From contig NZ_MVOC01000014.1 in assembly GCF_002043095.1 (NCBI RefSeq), positions 1 to 35,970 of the forward strand: a DNA stretch of 35,970 bases, written 5' to 3'. Within the stretch, counting starts at the first letter, position 1. Each line of letters starts with the position of its first letter. This document shows positions 8,756 to 17,399 of the stretch, one piece after another. Below the pieces are notes generated by a model, which made no database searches, had not been told where the DNA came from, and saw only the letters and a program-made list of their open reading frames with translations. The position numbers and the translations under genes are program-made. This stretch comes from Mycobacterium sp. AT1 (lineage in GTDB: Bacteria > Actinomycetota > Actinomycetes > Mycobacteriales > Mycobacteriaceae).

Positions 8756-9888
8756 CTGGGCACGCTCGGGTCGACCTGCTGTTCGACGCCCGACACATCC
8801 GGCAGAGTGGCATCGGTACCTACCTCAGTACCGAATTGCCGCATCTGGAGGACGTCTTCGCCGAACGGGGGTTGTCCCTGGCCGTGCTCGTCGACCGGGA
8901 CAAGATGCCGGCACTGCGGCCGACCACCATGGTCGTCGAGTCCCGACCGGTGAACGCGCCGATGTACTCCAGGGGAGAGCAGCAGGCCTGGAACGCCGCG
9001 CTGAACTCCACGCGGCCCCTGGCGATCTGGGTGCCGCACTATCCCTTTCCGCTGGCACTGCTGCGGCCGCGCAACCGGCGAACGCGACTGTTCGTGACGG
9101 TGCATGATCTGCTGCACGTGCAGGAAGGTCATGTCACCGGCCAGAATTCGGCGTTCCGCGCCTACGCGCGCACCATGCTGAAGGCCGACGTGCACAGGGC
9201 CACCAGGATATTCACCCCATCGCACTCCACGGCCGCGTCGCTGGCGGCGGTGGCTCCGACCGCGCCGGTGACTGTGACGCCCCTCGCGGTCGACGAAGCG
9301 TGGTTCGCCCCCGTCGACCCCGCCGCGTCGCCGGTGCCGGGGCGCTACGTGCTCTACGTCGGAAACACCAAGTGGCACAAGAACTTGACGGTGTTGCTCA
9401 AGGCGTTCGGCGAGGTCGCGCATGGACTGCCGCAGAACCTGGTGATCGCAGGAGGGGGCGCGTTGGTCAAGAACTCCGACGCGCGGGTCGACCAGCTCGC
9501 CGGCGACCAGGCGGACCGGGTGCGCATCGTCGGGCGGGTCGACTTCGCGGCCTTGCGCGCGCTGGTCGCCGGTGCGGACCTGCTGGTGATGCCGTCGCTG
9601 TACGAGGGAGTCGGCCTGCCACCGCTGGAGGCGATGGCCTCGCGGACTGCCGTCCTCGCCTCGGGCATTCCCTCGCTGCGGGAGACGTGCGGCGACGGGG
9701 CGGACTACTTCGGTCCTCACGATCACCGCGCGCTTGGCGAGCTGCTGCGCAGGTACTGCACCGACGACTCCGCCCGCGCCGACCTCGCCGACCGCGGCTG
9801 GGCACGTGTCACGCAACGGCAGTCGGGCATCTCGCTCACCGCGGCCGCCGAGGCCGTCTGCGCCGAACTGGCGGGAGTCTCGCCGTGA
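8752..9888 (+). CDS. Glycosyltransferase family 4, apparent AUA start
   Basis: A GT4 glycosyltransferase of about 378 residues. The N-terminal signature DARHIRQSGIGTYLS, conserved in this subfamily, is encoded at 8785-8829. VLYVGNTKWHKN and the E-x7-E motif (E285/E293 in YEGVGLPPLEAMAS) mark the donor domain. The frame is open from 8683, but it has no ATG, GTG or TTG until a TTG at 8836, which would delete the conserved N-terminus. The best start is ATA at 8752. It overlaps the upstream TAG as ATAG and lies 8 nt after AGGGG (8739-8743). A CTG (8776 or 8779) or a sequencing error changing ATG to ATA are alternatives. It ends in a 4-nt GTGA overlap with the next gene. Confidence 0.82.
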   Translation: MAGHARVDLLFDARHIRQSGIGTYLSTELPHLEDVFAERGLSLAVLVDRDKMPALRPTTMVVESRPVNAPMYSRGEQQAWNAALNSTRPLAIWVPHYPFPLALLRPRNRRTRLFVTVHDLLHVQEGHVTGQNSAFRAYARTMLKADVHRATRIFTPSHSTAASLAAVAPTAPVTVTPLAVDEAWFAPVDPAASPVPGRYVLYVGNTKWHKNLTVLLKAFGEVAHGLPQNLVIAGGGALVKNSDARVDQLAGDQADRVRIVGRVDFAALRALVAGADLLVMPSLYEGVGLPPLEAMASRTAVLASGIPSLRETCGDGADYFGPHDHRALGELLRRYCTDDSARADLADRGWARVTQRQSGISLTAAAEAVCAELAGVSP

Positions 9889-10766
9889 CCCATCCGAGGA
9901 TCGGCATCGCGGTCACCACCGTCGGTCGCTGGAACGACCTTCGGGAATTGCTCGGCGACCTGGCCCGGCAGACCCGACCGCCGCAGGCCGTCGCGATCGC
10001 TCATCACGATCCGGGCGCCGCCGACGAGCTGGAGGCGTTGGTTCAGTCGTTCGCCGACACGTTGGCGATCAGCACCGTCGTCAGCCCGCGCGGAATCTCC
10101 AACGGTCGCAACGCTGCCGCCGCACTGCTCGGCGACGACGTCGACTGGCTCTACTTCCCCAACGACACCAGCCGCGTCGACGACGACTTCCTGGAACGCG
10201 TCGGCCGCCACGCCACGCCCGAGGTGACGGTGTGCGCGGTGCAGCTGGTCGACTCCGAGGGGCCGCGAAACATGCTGCCCGCGCACGGTTCTCCGATGAC
10301 TCGACGCAACGTGTGGGGTGCCATCGAACCGGCGACCCTGTTCAGCAGGGAGGCCTTCGAGCGCGTCGGCCGCTTCAACCCGGCGCTGGGATCGGGCGCT
10401 GGCACGCCGTGGCAGGCGGGGGAGGGCACCGACCTGCTGCTGCGCATGTCACGCCTGGACACCTTCGCCATCGAGTGGATCCCCGACATCGAGGTGCGCG
10501 CGCACACCGAGTTCTCGCACCTGACGCCGGAGGAACGCCGCCGCAAGATCCGGTTCTACGGGCGCGGGAGCGGCTATGTGTACCGCAGCTGGGACTATCC
10601 GGCCTGGGACAAGTTTCGGCACGTCTTCGGAGCCGCCTTGGCCCCGCTGCTGAAGCGCGACAAGTTCCAGCCGCGAGATGGCTTGGCGCTGATGGTCGGC
10701 CGTGCCGAAGGGGTGCTCGGGCGCGTTGCCGGCGGCAATCGGGACCACCGGGCCGTCGTCCGGTGA
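9885..10766 (+). CDS. Glycosyltransferase family 2 (GT-A fold)
   Basis: A 293-residue GT2 enzyme. It begins with the standard GT-A strand (RIGIAVTTVGRWNDLRELLGDL) and has a nucleotide-binding segment (SPRGISNGRNAAAALL). The DxD-like site is DDVDWLYFPNDTSRVDDDF, where the motif reads PNDT. The acceptor-side region contains WQAGEGTDLLLRM, an ED/Q-like element. It probably transfers a sugar to the repeat unit at the inner membrane face. The GTG at 9885 overlaps the previous stop by 4 nt (GTGA) and has GGGAG 8 nt upstream. The next gene overlaps in the same way, so the rightward unit 6631-11827 looks like one operon. Donor and acceptor are unknown. Confidence 0.88.
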   Translation: MTHPRIGIAVTTVGRWNDLRELLGDLARQTRPPQAVAIAHHDPGAADELEALVQSFADTLAISTVVSPRGISNGRNAAAALLGDDVDWLYFPNDTSRVDDDFLERVGRHATPEVTVCAVQLVDSEGPRNMLPAHGSPMTRRNVWGAIEPATLFSREAFERVGRFNPALGSGAGTPWQAGEGTDLLLRMSRLDTFAIEWIPDIEVRAHTEFSHLTPEERRRKIRFYGRGSGYVYRSWDYPAWDKFRHVFGAALAPLLKRDKFQPRDGLALMVGRAEGVLGRVAGGNRDHRAVVR

Positions 10767-11827
10767 CGACGTGGCGTCGGCGTCTGGCGCAGGTGGCGTC
10801 GGTACTGGTGGTCGGCGTCGCCGCGGTGTCGTGCCAGGCGGCACCGGCGAAGGTGGAGACCGGGATGACGGTGCACCTGCGTGGCGCCGACGCGGCGTCC
10901 CTCACCCGGCAGTTCGACCTCATGGCCGACATGCACGTGACCTGGGTGCGGGTGGACGTCGACTGGTCGGTGGTGGAACCCGCACGGGGACAGTTCGATT
11001 GGAGCTATCCCGACACACTCGTCGACGCGGCCACCGCTCACGGCATGAAGGTGCTGATCGTCGTGGCGTTCAGCCCGGCGTGGACGCGCGCGGTCGCGGC
11101 AAGCCCCAACGACAAGGCCAAGGCCAGCCATCTGCGGCCCGACCAGATCTCGGACTTCGCCGACTTCGCGCGGCTCGCCGCCGAGCGCTACGCCCCCCGC
11201 GGCGTGGGTGGGTGGGAGATATGGAACGAACCCAACAGCACCAAGTTCTGGCCCCCGACACCCGACGCCGACGAGTACGGCCGGCTGTTCCGGGCGGCTG
11301 CGACGGCTATTCGCGGCGTCGACCCGAAGGCGACCCTGCTGATCGGTGGCCTCGCTCCCTGGTATGCCGGACCAGAGGCGGGGGTGACCCCGGCGGACTA
11401 CCTGGACCGGCTCTACGTCAACGGGACGGCGCAGCTCGCCGACGCGGTTGCCGTGCACCCGTACAGCTTTCCGGCGCTGCCGATGGACGCAAGCCCGAAG
11501 AACGTCATCGGCGGGTTCGCCGACCTGCCTGCGCTGCACGGCGTGATGGTCAAACACGACGACGGCGACACGAAGATCTGGATCACCGAATTCGGTGCGC
11601 CAACCGGGACCGGGCCGAACGCGGTGTCGGAGGCCGACCAGGCCAAGGCGCTGGTGCAGGCGCGCGACCAGGTCCTCGGCTGGGACTGGGCGGGACCGCT
11701 GATCTACTACGAACTGGTCGACGGGGGAACGGATGCGGGCGAGATCGAGGAGAACTTCGGCGTTCTCCGCGAGGACCTGTCCCTCAAGCCGGCGGCCGTC
11801 GCGCTGATGGACGACGAGAAGAAGTGA
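10763..11827 (+). CDS. Exported clan GH-A glycoside hydrolase, probable lipoprotein
   Basis: A 354-residue TIM-barrel glycosidase. The N-terminus has Arg residues, a hydrophobic stretch (residues 11-22) and Cys24 in AAVSC, a weak lipobox, so it is probably secreted and lipid-anchored. HVTWVRVDVDWSVVEP is the typical opening of a GH5/GH39-like barrel. The acid/base is E156 in WEIWNEPN and the nucleophile is E276 in WITEFGAP, both in place, so the enzyme should be active. Within a polysaccharide operon it may trim or release the polymer outside the membrane. The GTG start overlaps the previous stop by 4 nt (GTGA). The gene ends only 3 nt from the convergent flippase gene. The exact GH family needs a profile search. 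Confidence 0.85.
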   Translation: MTTWRRRLAQVASVLVVGVAAVSCQAAPAKVETGMTVHLRGADAASLTRQFDLMADMHVTWVRVDVDWSVVEPARGQFDWSYPDTLVDAATAHGMKVLIVVAFSPAWTRAVAASPNDKAKASHLRPDQISDFADFARLAAERYAPRGVGGWEIWNEPNSTKFWPPTPDADEYGRLFRAAATAIRGVDPKATLLIGGLAPWYAGPEAGVTPADYLDRLYVNGTAQLADAVAVHPYSFPALPMDASPKNVIGGFADLPALHGVMVKHDDGDTKIWITEFGAPTGTGPNAVSEADQAKALVQARDQVLGWDWAGPLIYYELVDGGTDAGEIEENFGVLREDLSLKPAAVALMDDEKK

Positions 11828-11830
11828 CGG

Positions 11831-13339
11831 TCAGTCGGGAACGTTCAGCAGGCGTCGGGTCAGCGGCCTGAACCGCTGCGGCACCTTCCCGACGAGGCGG
11901 CCCATCAGCTCCGGGTCGATCAGCCGCGCGACCGACAGCAGCCTCAGGACGACCAGATATACGACGACGGCCGCGGGAAGCGACACCAGCAGCGACACGG
12001 CCCCACCCAGCTCCGCGCCGATGGTGTAGGCGACCGCACCCTGTGCCACGGCGGCCAGGGTGATGGCGCCCAATGCCCGGTACGGCGGGGAGATGCCCAA
12101 CCGTCGTGTCACGTACCAGGTTTCGATGAGGACGACCATCACCTGAACCGCCCCCCGCGACCAGGCGGCGCCCATCAGGCCGAAGTGGGGAACCAGGAGG
12201 AAGCCGAGGGCCACCGTGCCCACCAGGCCAATCCCGTTGGACACCAGCAGGAACCCGGTCTTGCCCATGCTCTGCAGCAGGTAGAAGGTGGTGACGCCGA
12301 GGCTGCTGACCGCCGCGGCGATCAGCAGAACCGACGCCACGGGGCCCGCGTCGGTGAACTCCGCCCCGAAGAACACCGGCACCAGGACGGGGGCAATCGC
12401 CGCGAGGCCGAGGCACAGCGGCACGATCACCACCGCGAGCAGTGCGGTGATCGTGCGGTACAGCCGTTGCATGTGTTCGTGCGCGCCGAGGCCGAACTGC
12501 TCGCTGAAGCGGGGGAGCAGCGCGGACAGCAGCAGGGGTGGCAGCTGCACCGCCACTTCGGCGATGGTCGCCGCGGCCGCGAACAGGCCGACGGCGGCGA
12601 TGCCGGTGTAGTGCTGGAGGAAGACGATTTCCGTCCGGCCGAACACCAGGCCGCCGATCACTGCGGTCGCCCAGCTGGGCAGGGCGAATCTGATGACCTC
12701 GCGCCGAAGGGCTTGGCCCAGGACGGGTTTGGTGCCCAGCAGCCCGAAGGCCCTGGCTGCTGGCAGCAGGTTCCCCGCGATGTAACCGGCGAGCGCGCCG
12801 GGGATGCCGAACAGCCACGCACCGAGCCCGATCACCACCAGCTTGAGCAGCGCCGAGACGCCGGAGAGGCGGGCGAGTTCGCCGAATCGCTGCTCGCCTC
12901 GCAGATAGAACAGGTAGAGGTCGGCCAGCTTCCAGCAGATGAACCACGTCACCGCCAGTGCGATCACCACGTCGTGGGACGAGGCGGAGGCTCCGTCGGT
13001 CGCGCTGCGTCCCGGCCAGAACAGGTAGGCGAACAACAGCAGCGCCCCGATGACGGCGGCGCCGACCGACCACCGGGTGGTGGCGCCAACCAGCCCGTCT
13101 GCCTCGGCATTTCGGCCCTCGGCGCGAAGGTTCGGGATGAACCGCTGCTGAACGATGCTGATGCCGAGGCCGGCCAGCATCGAGGCCAGCGTCACGCACC
13201 ACACCACGTAGGCGAGCACGCCGAGCTGGTCGGGTCCGAGCAGCCGGGCCGTGATCGCGTTGCCGATGAAACCGGCGAGTGCGACGGAGGCGCCTGAGCC
13301 GAAGCCGAGGAGGGTGTTGCGGACGAAGCTGGGCGACAT
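11831..13339 (-). CDS. Wzx-type polysaccharide flippase (MATE/PST superfamily)
   Basis: A 502-residue integral membrane protein with about 12-14 hydrophobic helices over its whole length. The N-terminus (VRNTLLGFGSGASVALAGF, then a GNAITARLLGPDQLG element) is typical of the polysaccharide transporter/oligosaccharyl-lipid flippase family. It would flip lipid-linked repeat units to the outer face of the plasma membrane. The ATG at 13339 overlaps the stop of the upstream glycosyltransferase by one base (TGATG). A longer frame upstream belongs to that neighbour's antisense composition and is not used. It is the last gene of the leftward unit 17027-11831. MurJ is unlikely because gene context and N-terminus fit Wzx better. 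Confidence 0.88.
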   Translation of the reverse strand: MSPSFVRNTLLGFGSGASVALAGFIGNAITARLLGPDQLGVLAYVVWCVTLASMLAGLGISIVQQRFIPNLRAEGRNAEADGLVGATTRWSVGAAVIGALLLFAYLFWPGRSATDGASASSHDVVIALAVTWFICWKLADLYLFYLRGEQRFGELARLSGVSALLKLVVIGLGAWLFGIPGALAGYIAGNLLPAARAFGLLGTKPVLGQALRREVIRFALPSWATAVIGGLVFGRTEIVFLQHYTGIAAVGLFAAAATIAEVAVQLPPLLLSALLPRFSEQFGLGAHEHMQRLYRTITALLAVVIVPLCLGLAAIAPVLVPVFFGAEFTDAGPVASVLLIAAAVSSLGVTTFYLLQSMGKTGFLLVSNGIGLVGTVALGFLLVPHFGLMGAAWSRGAVQVMVVLIETWYVTRRLGISPPYRALGAITLAAVAQGAVAYTIGAELGGAVSLLVSLPAAVVVYLVVLRLLSVARLIDPELMGRLVGKVPQRFRPLTRRLLNVPD

Positions 13340-14232
13340 CAGCGGAACAGGGCCCCGAGCCGTCCCCGGCCCAGTTTCAGGATCGACTTGGTGACGCTGG
13401 CCCACGCCAACGGGCCCGGACGGCCACATCGCACGGCGGCGACGATCGAACGGGCAACGCCGCCAAGGGAGCCGGCTCCCAGAGCCGAGCCGACCGGGGA
13501 GGTCAACAGGTAGTCGCCTCGCACGCGCTTCGACTCGTCGGCGAGTTCGCGGATGCCCCAGTCGATCAGCTCCTGGCTGCGGTCCACCCCGGAGCGGGAC
13601 AGTGATCCCGTCGTCCAGATGACGTCGACGAGCGGCTCGGGCACCTGGATGATCGGCAGGTCCGGGAAGGCGCGTCGGACTTCGATCAGCCACTTGGGGT
13701 CGTCGTGAATGGAGCCTGCGGCCACCGACATTGGCACCGTCCGCGTCACCGCGGCGGGAAAGACGAGGGTCGACGTCTGGACCATGTTGAAGGCGCGCTG
13801 CTCGCGGAACTCGAACAGGAAGGGCGCCACCCGTTCGTTGCGGGTGATGGGCGTGCGCGGGCCGACGATGGGCTCGTCGTCGCCGACGTGCACGTAGAAC
13901 CGGGATGCGACGATCCACTGGTCACCCGGTGGCGCCGCGGCCAACTGCACCTCGAGTTTGTCGTCGCGCCACACGTCGTCGTCGTCGAGCAGCGCGATGA
14001 CGTTGCCCGTAGCGGCTTGGACGCCAATGTGTTTGGCCATGCTGGCACCGACCCCGCCGGAGGTGCGCACCACGCGGATCGCCGGCGAGGGCGGCAGGTC
14101 GGGCTCGCAGTCGGCGTCCAGCACGACGACGATCTCGATCGGAGGTGAGGTCTGCCGCAAGGCCGATTCGACCGCCTCCCTCAGGCTGGCCCGGCCGATG
14201 GTCGGGATGACCACGCTGACTGCGGGGGTCAC
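13339..14232 (-). CDS. Glycosyltransferase family 2
   Basis: A 297-residue GT2 enzyme with a GT-A fold. VSVVIPTIGRASLREAVESA is the first strand and loop, and IEIVVVLDADCE the second. The metal-binding DxD region is IALLDDDDVW. A later WLIEV element resembles the acceptor-side helix. It likely adds one residue of the repeat unit. The start is GTG at 14232, which overlaps the polymerase stop by 4 nt (GTGA on the minus strand) and puts the GT-A fold right at the N-terminus. The stop overlaps the flippase ATG by one base. The frame extends further upstream but would read through the polymerase gene and is rejected. Confidence 0.88.
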   Translation of the reverse strand: MTPAVSVVIPTIGRASLREAVESALRQTSPPIEIVVVLDADCEPDLPPSPAIRVVRTSGGVGASMAKHIGVQAATGNVIALLDDDDVWRDDKLEVQLAAAPPGDQWIVASRFYVHVGDDEPIVGPRTPITRNERVAPFLFEFREQRAFNMVQTSTLVFPAAVTRTVPMSVAAGSIHDDPKWLIEVRRAFPDLPIIQVPEPLVDVIWTTGSLSRSGVDRSQELIDWGIRELADESKRVRGDYLLTSPVGSALGAGSLGGVARSIVAAVRCGRPGPLAWASVTKSILKLGRGRLGALFR

Positions 14233-15536
14233 GGCGTGACCTCCTCGGCGCGGTCGCCGTGCCGGTTCAGGATCAGGATCGCAAACACCATCCCGCTGAT
14301 GGGAAAGAGCTGCAGGTTCGGCAGGAGGGCCCACACGGCTTCGGTGGTCGCGACGACGAAGAATCCCATCAGGAATCCGAAGCAGGCGATCTGCTGGCTG
14401 GTGACGCGCAGCGAGCGCGCGGCGAGGATCGCGCCAAGCACGACGGGCACCAGCAGGGCGATCCCCACCAGACCGGACTTCACCAGGGTGTCGATCGCCA
14501 GGTTGTGGCCGGTGCCCACGTAGGCCCAGGCGGCGATGTTGCCCGTCGTCTGGGCGTCGGTCATGAACCAGTTGACGCCCAGCCCCAGGATCGGCGACGT
14601 TGCCCACTCGACGATGCTTGCCGCCCAGATGGCCGCTCTGTCGGTGAACGCGCTTGGGTCCCATGGCAGGAAGGGAATGACGGCCATGGCGGTGGCCCCC
14701 GTCAGGGCGCCGATGGTGCCTGCCAGCCGCACGGAGATCACGCGCCGGACCGCGCACGTCGCCCACCAGATCAGGACGACCAGGCAGGCCAGCACCGCCG
14801 TCCTCGACGCCGACAGGACGGCGGTGGAGAAGATGATCGTCGCGCACACGATCCGCCACCGGGTTCGGTCGACGAGTGGAACCAGCGCAAACGCTGCGGC
14901 GCAATACATTCCGAGGACGTTGCCGTGGCCGAACGGGCCCGCCAGTTCCCACCCCGGGACGATGGCCTTCACCGACACGACGTTGTACATCATGTAGTCG
15001 GGGATGACGAGCCCGCCGATGATCGAGTAGACGCCGATACAGCTGACGATGATCGGAAGCCACTTCAGCTCGGTGATCGACGCGCCGGTGTTCCAGAGGG
15101 CGAGGACCATGGTGTTGGCCAGCACGACCTTGATGAGGTCTGCCGGCGCAGGCACCACCGGGCTGATGAGATAGGGCACGTTCACCGCGAGCAGCAGGAG
15201 GAGCGCTCCGGCGAAGTGTCGGTTCGGGTGGCCGCGTTTGACGGCGACGACCGAACTGAGGAAGAGCAACAGGGCCGAGCCCGCCAGGCTGGCAAGGTGC
15301 GCCAGCGGAAACTTCGACGAGGCGGCTTCGTCCTCGAGTGGCGGTAGGTCGGGGACGTGCTTGACGTTGAGGTGGGTGATGATTTCTGGCACGACGGCCA
15401 GCCCGATCGCCACGATGATCAGTGCCGCCAGCGCACGCCGGTTCTGTCGAACGGTGGGCGTCGCGGATGCGAAGACCCTCGTCGGCGCCGCCAGGAACGT
15501 GCGGGCCGACGCCGGTCGACCTGGCGAAGCGTCCAC
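14229..15536 (-). CDS. O-antigen ligase/polymerase-like membrane protein (Wzy-type)
   Basis: A 435-residue protein with about 10-12 membrane helices. A large extracytoplasmic loop in the second half (about residues 290-335) includes GLGVNWFMTDAQ and a GHNLAIDTLVKSGLVG segment. The second matches the H-N-x-x-L/W-x3-G motif of the Wzy_C (O-antigen ligase/polymerase) family. It probably joins flipped repeat units into the polymer. The GTG at 15536 is the only usable start, and GGAG directly abuts it, so initiation looks weak. An 81-nt gap separates it from the Wzz/kinase gene upstream. The stop overlaps the following glycosyltransferase start. A ligase role cannot be excluded. Confidence 0.85.
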   Translation of the reverse strand: MDASPGRPASARTFLAAPTRVFASATPTVRQNRRALAALIIVAIGLAVVPEIITHLNVKHVPDLPPLEDEAASSKFPLAHLASLAGSALLLFLSSVVAVKRGHPNRHFAGALLLLLAVNVPYLISPVVPAPADLIKVVLANTMVLALWNTGASITELKWLPIIVSCIGVYSIIGGLVIPDYMMYNVVSVKAIVPGWELAGPFGHGNVLGMYCAAAFALVPLVDRTRWRIVCATIIFSTAVLSASRTAVLACLVVLIWWATCAVRRVISVRLAGTIGALTGATAMAVIPFLPWDPSAFTDRAAIWAASIVEWATSPILGLGVNWFMTDAQTTGNIAAWAYVGTGHNLAIDTLVKSGLVGIALLVPVVLGAILAARSLRVTSQQIACFGFLMGFFVVATTEAVWALLPNLQLFPISGMVFAILILNRHGDRAEEVTP

Positions 15537-15617
15537 TCCGAGTTCGGCTTTGGGCGCGGCGGCTACGAACGTAGTCCCGGGTTGGTGTCGAACGGATCCG
15601 TTGATGCGTCGACCCGA

Positions 15618-17027
15618 CTACTTCTGCGGCCCACTATGGCGCCCGTGGGCCGCCGGCGGGTCGGAAGGCGCACCTGACGCAGTGGTGGGCTTGCCGTAGT
15701 AGGAATCGGCCGAGCGTCGCTTCGGCGCCGGCGTCATCGTCATCACCGAGCCGAGCAGGGGCGCCCCGGCCCGGGTGAGAGCGGTGACCGCCGGGACCAG
15801 TTGCTTGGCCGTGGTGTGGCCGAAGCGGGCGACGACGACCACCCCGTTGGCGTTGCCCGCCAGAATCGCCGCATCCTTGGCCAGTAGCGACGGAGAGTCG
15901 ACGACGACGTAGTCGAACCGACCCCCCAACTCGCGCAGAAGTTCCTTGGCAGTCTGGGATCCGAGTAGTTCGGTGGGATTGGCCGGGACGGCTCCCGACG
16001 CCATCACCGAGACACGCGGAAAGCGGGTTTCCTGCAGCGCTTCGTCGACTGTCGCGGCGCCCGTCAGGACGGTGCTCAGGCCGATCTGGCCGTCGACGCC
16101 GAGGCAGGAGGCAAGCTGGGGACGTCGGAGGTCGCCGTCGACCACCACGACGTCGACGCCGGTTTCGGCGAGCGCCAACGCCAGGTTGACTGCCGTAGTC
16201 GACCTGCCCTCCCGCGGCATCGGGCTGGCGACCAGCAGGACGCGGGGCCCGTCGGCGACCTCGAGGACCTGCATGTTGACGCGCAGCTCCCGAAAGGCGT
16301 CGGCGAGCGTGGGCCGATCTGCGCCGAAGGCGATCAGCGGTCCGTCTTGCCGTTGGCCGTCCGCCGGGATGTTGCCGATTTCGCCGACGCCGGTGGCCTT
16401 TTCGAGCGACTCGGAGTTTCTGATTCTGTCGTCGAGGAGGTAGCGGACGACGGCGATGAGGAGGCCGATCAGCGCGCCGGCGACTACCGCGATCGCCACG
16501 AGTTGAAGCGTCTTGGGTGCCACCGGGCTGTCGGGGATGTTGGCGCGCTGCTGGACGACCACCCGTGCGTTGGGGCGAGCGCCGAGGTCGGGAGTCTCCA
16601 GTCCGGCCGCCATGATGACGAATTCGTCCGACAGCGTGTTGGCGATGTCGCGGGCCCTGGCGGCGGAGGTGTCGCGCACCGTGACGTCGATGAGGACCGT
16701 GTCCGTCGGCGCGGTGGCGGTGATTTCGTGTTGCAGCTCGGCGGCGGTCATGTCGAGGCCGAGCTTGTCGACGGTGCGCTGAGCGAGGATCTCGCTCGTC
16801 AGCAGCTGGGTGTAGGACAGGACACGGCGTTGGGCGAACAGACCGCCGTCGTTGGTCTGAGTGTTGGTCCCGTCCGACGTCGTCGACACGAACAGCCGTG
16901 TCGCGGCCACGTATTGCTTTGGGGCGAGTTGGGAGTAGCCGACCGCGGCCAGTACGGCGATGACGATCGTGCCGAAGATGACGACCCACCGAGTGCGCAG
17001 AATTTGTGCGAAGTCCTGAACAGTCAA
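15618..17027 (-). CDS. Wzz/BY-kinase polysaccharide co-polymerase with variant Walker A
   Basis: A 469-residue fusion of a Wzz chain-length domain and a bacterial tyrosine kinase domain. Membrane helix 1 spans about 14-33, an extracytoplasmic domain follows, a Pro-rich segment lies near 164-172, and helix 2 spans about 174-198. The kinase domain has Walker A' VVVDGDLRRP (294-303) and Walker B VVVDSP. The Walker A loop reads PREGRST, with Arg275 where Lys is expected. The C-terminal tail has only two tyrosines (about 443-444) instead of a long cluster. TTG at 17027 is chosen because AAGGA lies 6 nt upstream and the protein then starts TVQDFAQILRTRW, as in relatives. It is the first gene of the leftward unit and would control polymer length. 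Confidence 0.88.
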   Translation of the reverse strand: MTVQDFAQILRTRWVVIFGTIVIAVLAAVGYSQLAPKQYVAATRLFVSTTSDGTNTQTNDGGLFAQRRVLSYTQLLTSEILAQRTVDKLGLDMTAAELQHEITATAPTDTVLIDVTVRDTSAARARDIANTLSDEFVIMAAGLETPDLGARPNARVVVQQRANIPDSPVAPKTLQLVAIAVVAGALIGLLIAVVRYLLDDRIRNSESLEKATGVGEIGNIPADGQRQDGPLIAFGADRPTLADAFRELRVNMQVLEVADGPRVLLVASPMPREGRSTTAVNLALALAETGVDVVVVDGDLRRPQLASCLGVDGQIGLSTVLTGAATVDEALQETRFPRVSVMASGAVPANPTELLGSQTAKELLRELGGRFDYVVVDSPSLLAKDAAILAGNANGVVVVARFGHTTAKQLVPAVTALTRAGAPLLGSVMTMTPAPKRRSADSYYGKPTTASGAPSDPPAAHGRHSGPQK

Positions 17028-17399
17028 GTGCGATCCTTCATCGCTGTTTCCCCCTAGAGATTGCTGCCCGCACGGCAACCGGTCGGCAATCGCGCAAGTC
17101 GTGTGCACGCTATCCCACGAGGCATGCCATTGCCGAGGTCATCGGCAATATGGGCGCCGCCATTGTCGGCGAACCGCGCATCGGGCCGACCACGCTCGTG
17201 CAGCCGCCCGCGTTGCCGAGGCGAAAGGCGCTTGGCGTCATCGGGGTTCGTCCCGCCCGGGGGCGCGGCACGAAAATGTCGAGGTGTCCGGCACGCAGTT
17301 CGCTGGCCGACGAATAACGCGCCAGTCGACGGTGTCCGCCGGTATAGTCCCAGAACCCATTGCGATTGCGTTGCTCGAAGAGCCCGAAAGTGGAATAGC
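17028..17399. promoter_or_regulatory. Divergent promoter region of the polysaccharide genes
   Basis: A 372-nt gap between the leftward Wzz/kinase gene and the rightward BcsB-like gene, without convincing coding content. TATAGT (17343-17348) is a good -10 box for the rightward gene and places the RNA start about 45 nt before the GTG at 17400. No clear -35 is seen. On the other strand a TAGCGT hexamer (about 17115-17110) could serve the leftward unit. The region also holds the palindrome at 17129-17149 and further TTGCCGA half-sites, described separately. Confidence 0.5.
17129..17149. promoter_or_regulatory. Perfect 8-5-8 palindrome, candidate operator
   Basis: ATTGCCGA and TCGGCAAT are perfect inverted arms around the spacer GGTCA. 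Partial or full half-sites recur nearby: TCGGCAAT at 17083-17090 and TTGCCGA at 17213-17219. A site between two divergent polysaccharide transcription units suggests binding by a dimeric regulator. No regulator gene of an obvious DNA-binding family is present in the polysaccharide block, so the protein would be encoded elsewhere. Confidence 0.45.

Noticed and set aside
12185..13297. Plus-strand frame opposite the flippase gene
   Set aside because: Gln/Ala/Gly/Arg-rich translation caused by antisense reading of a membrane protein. No motif is seen.
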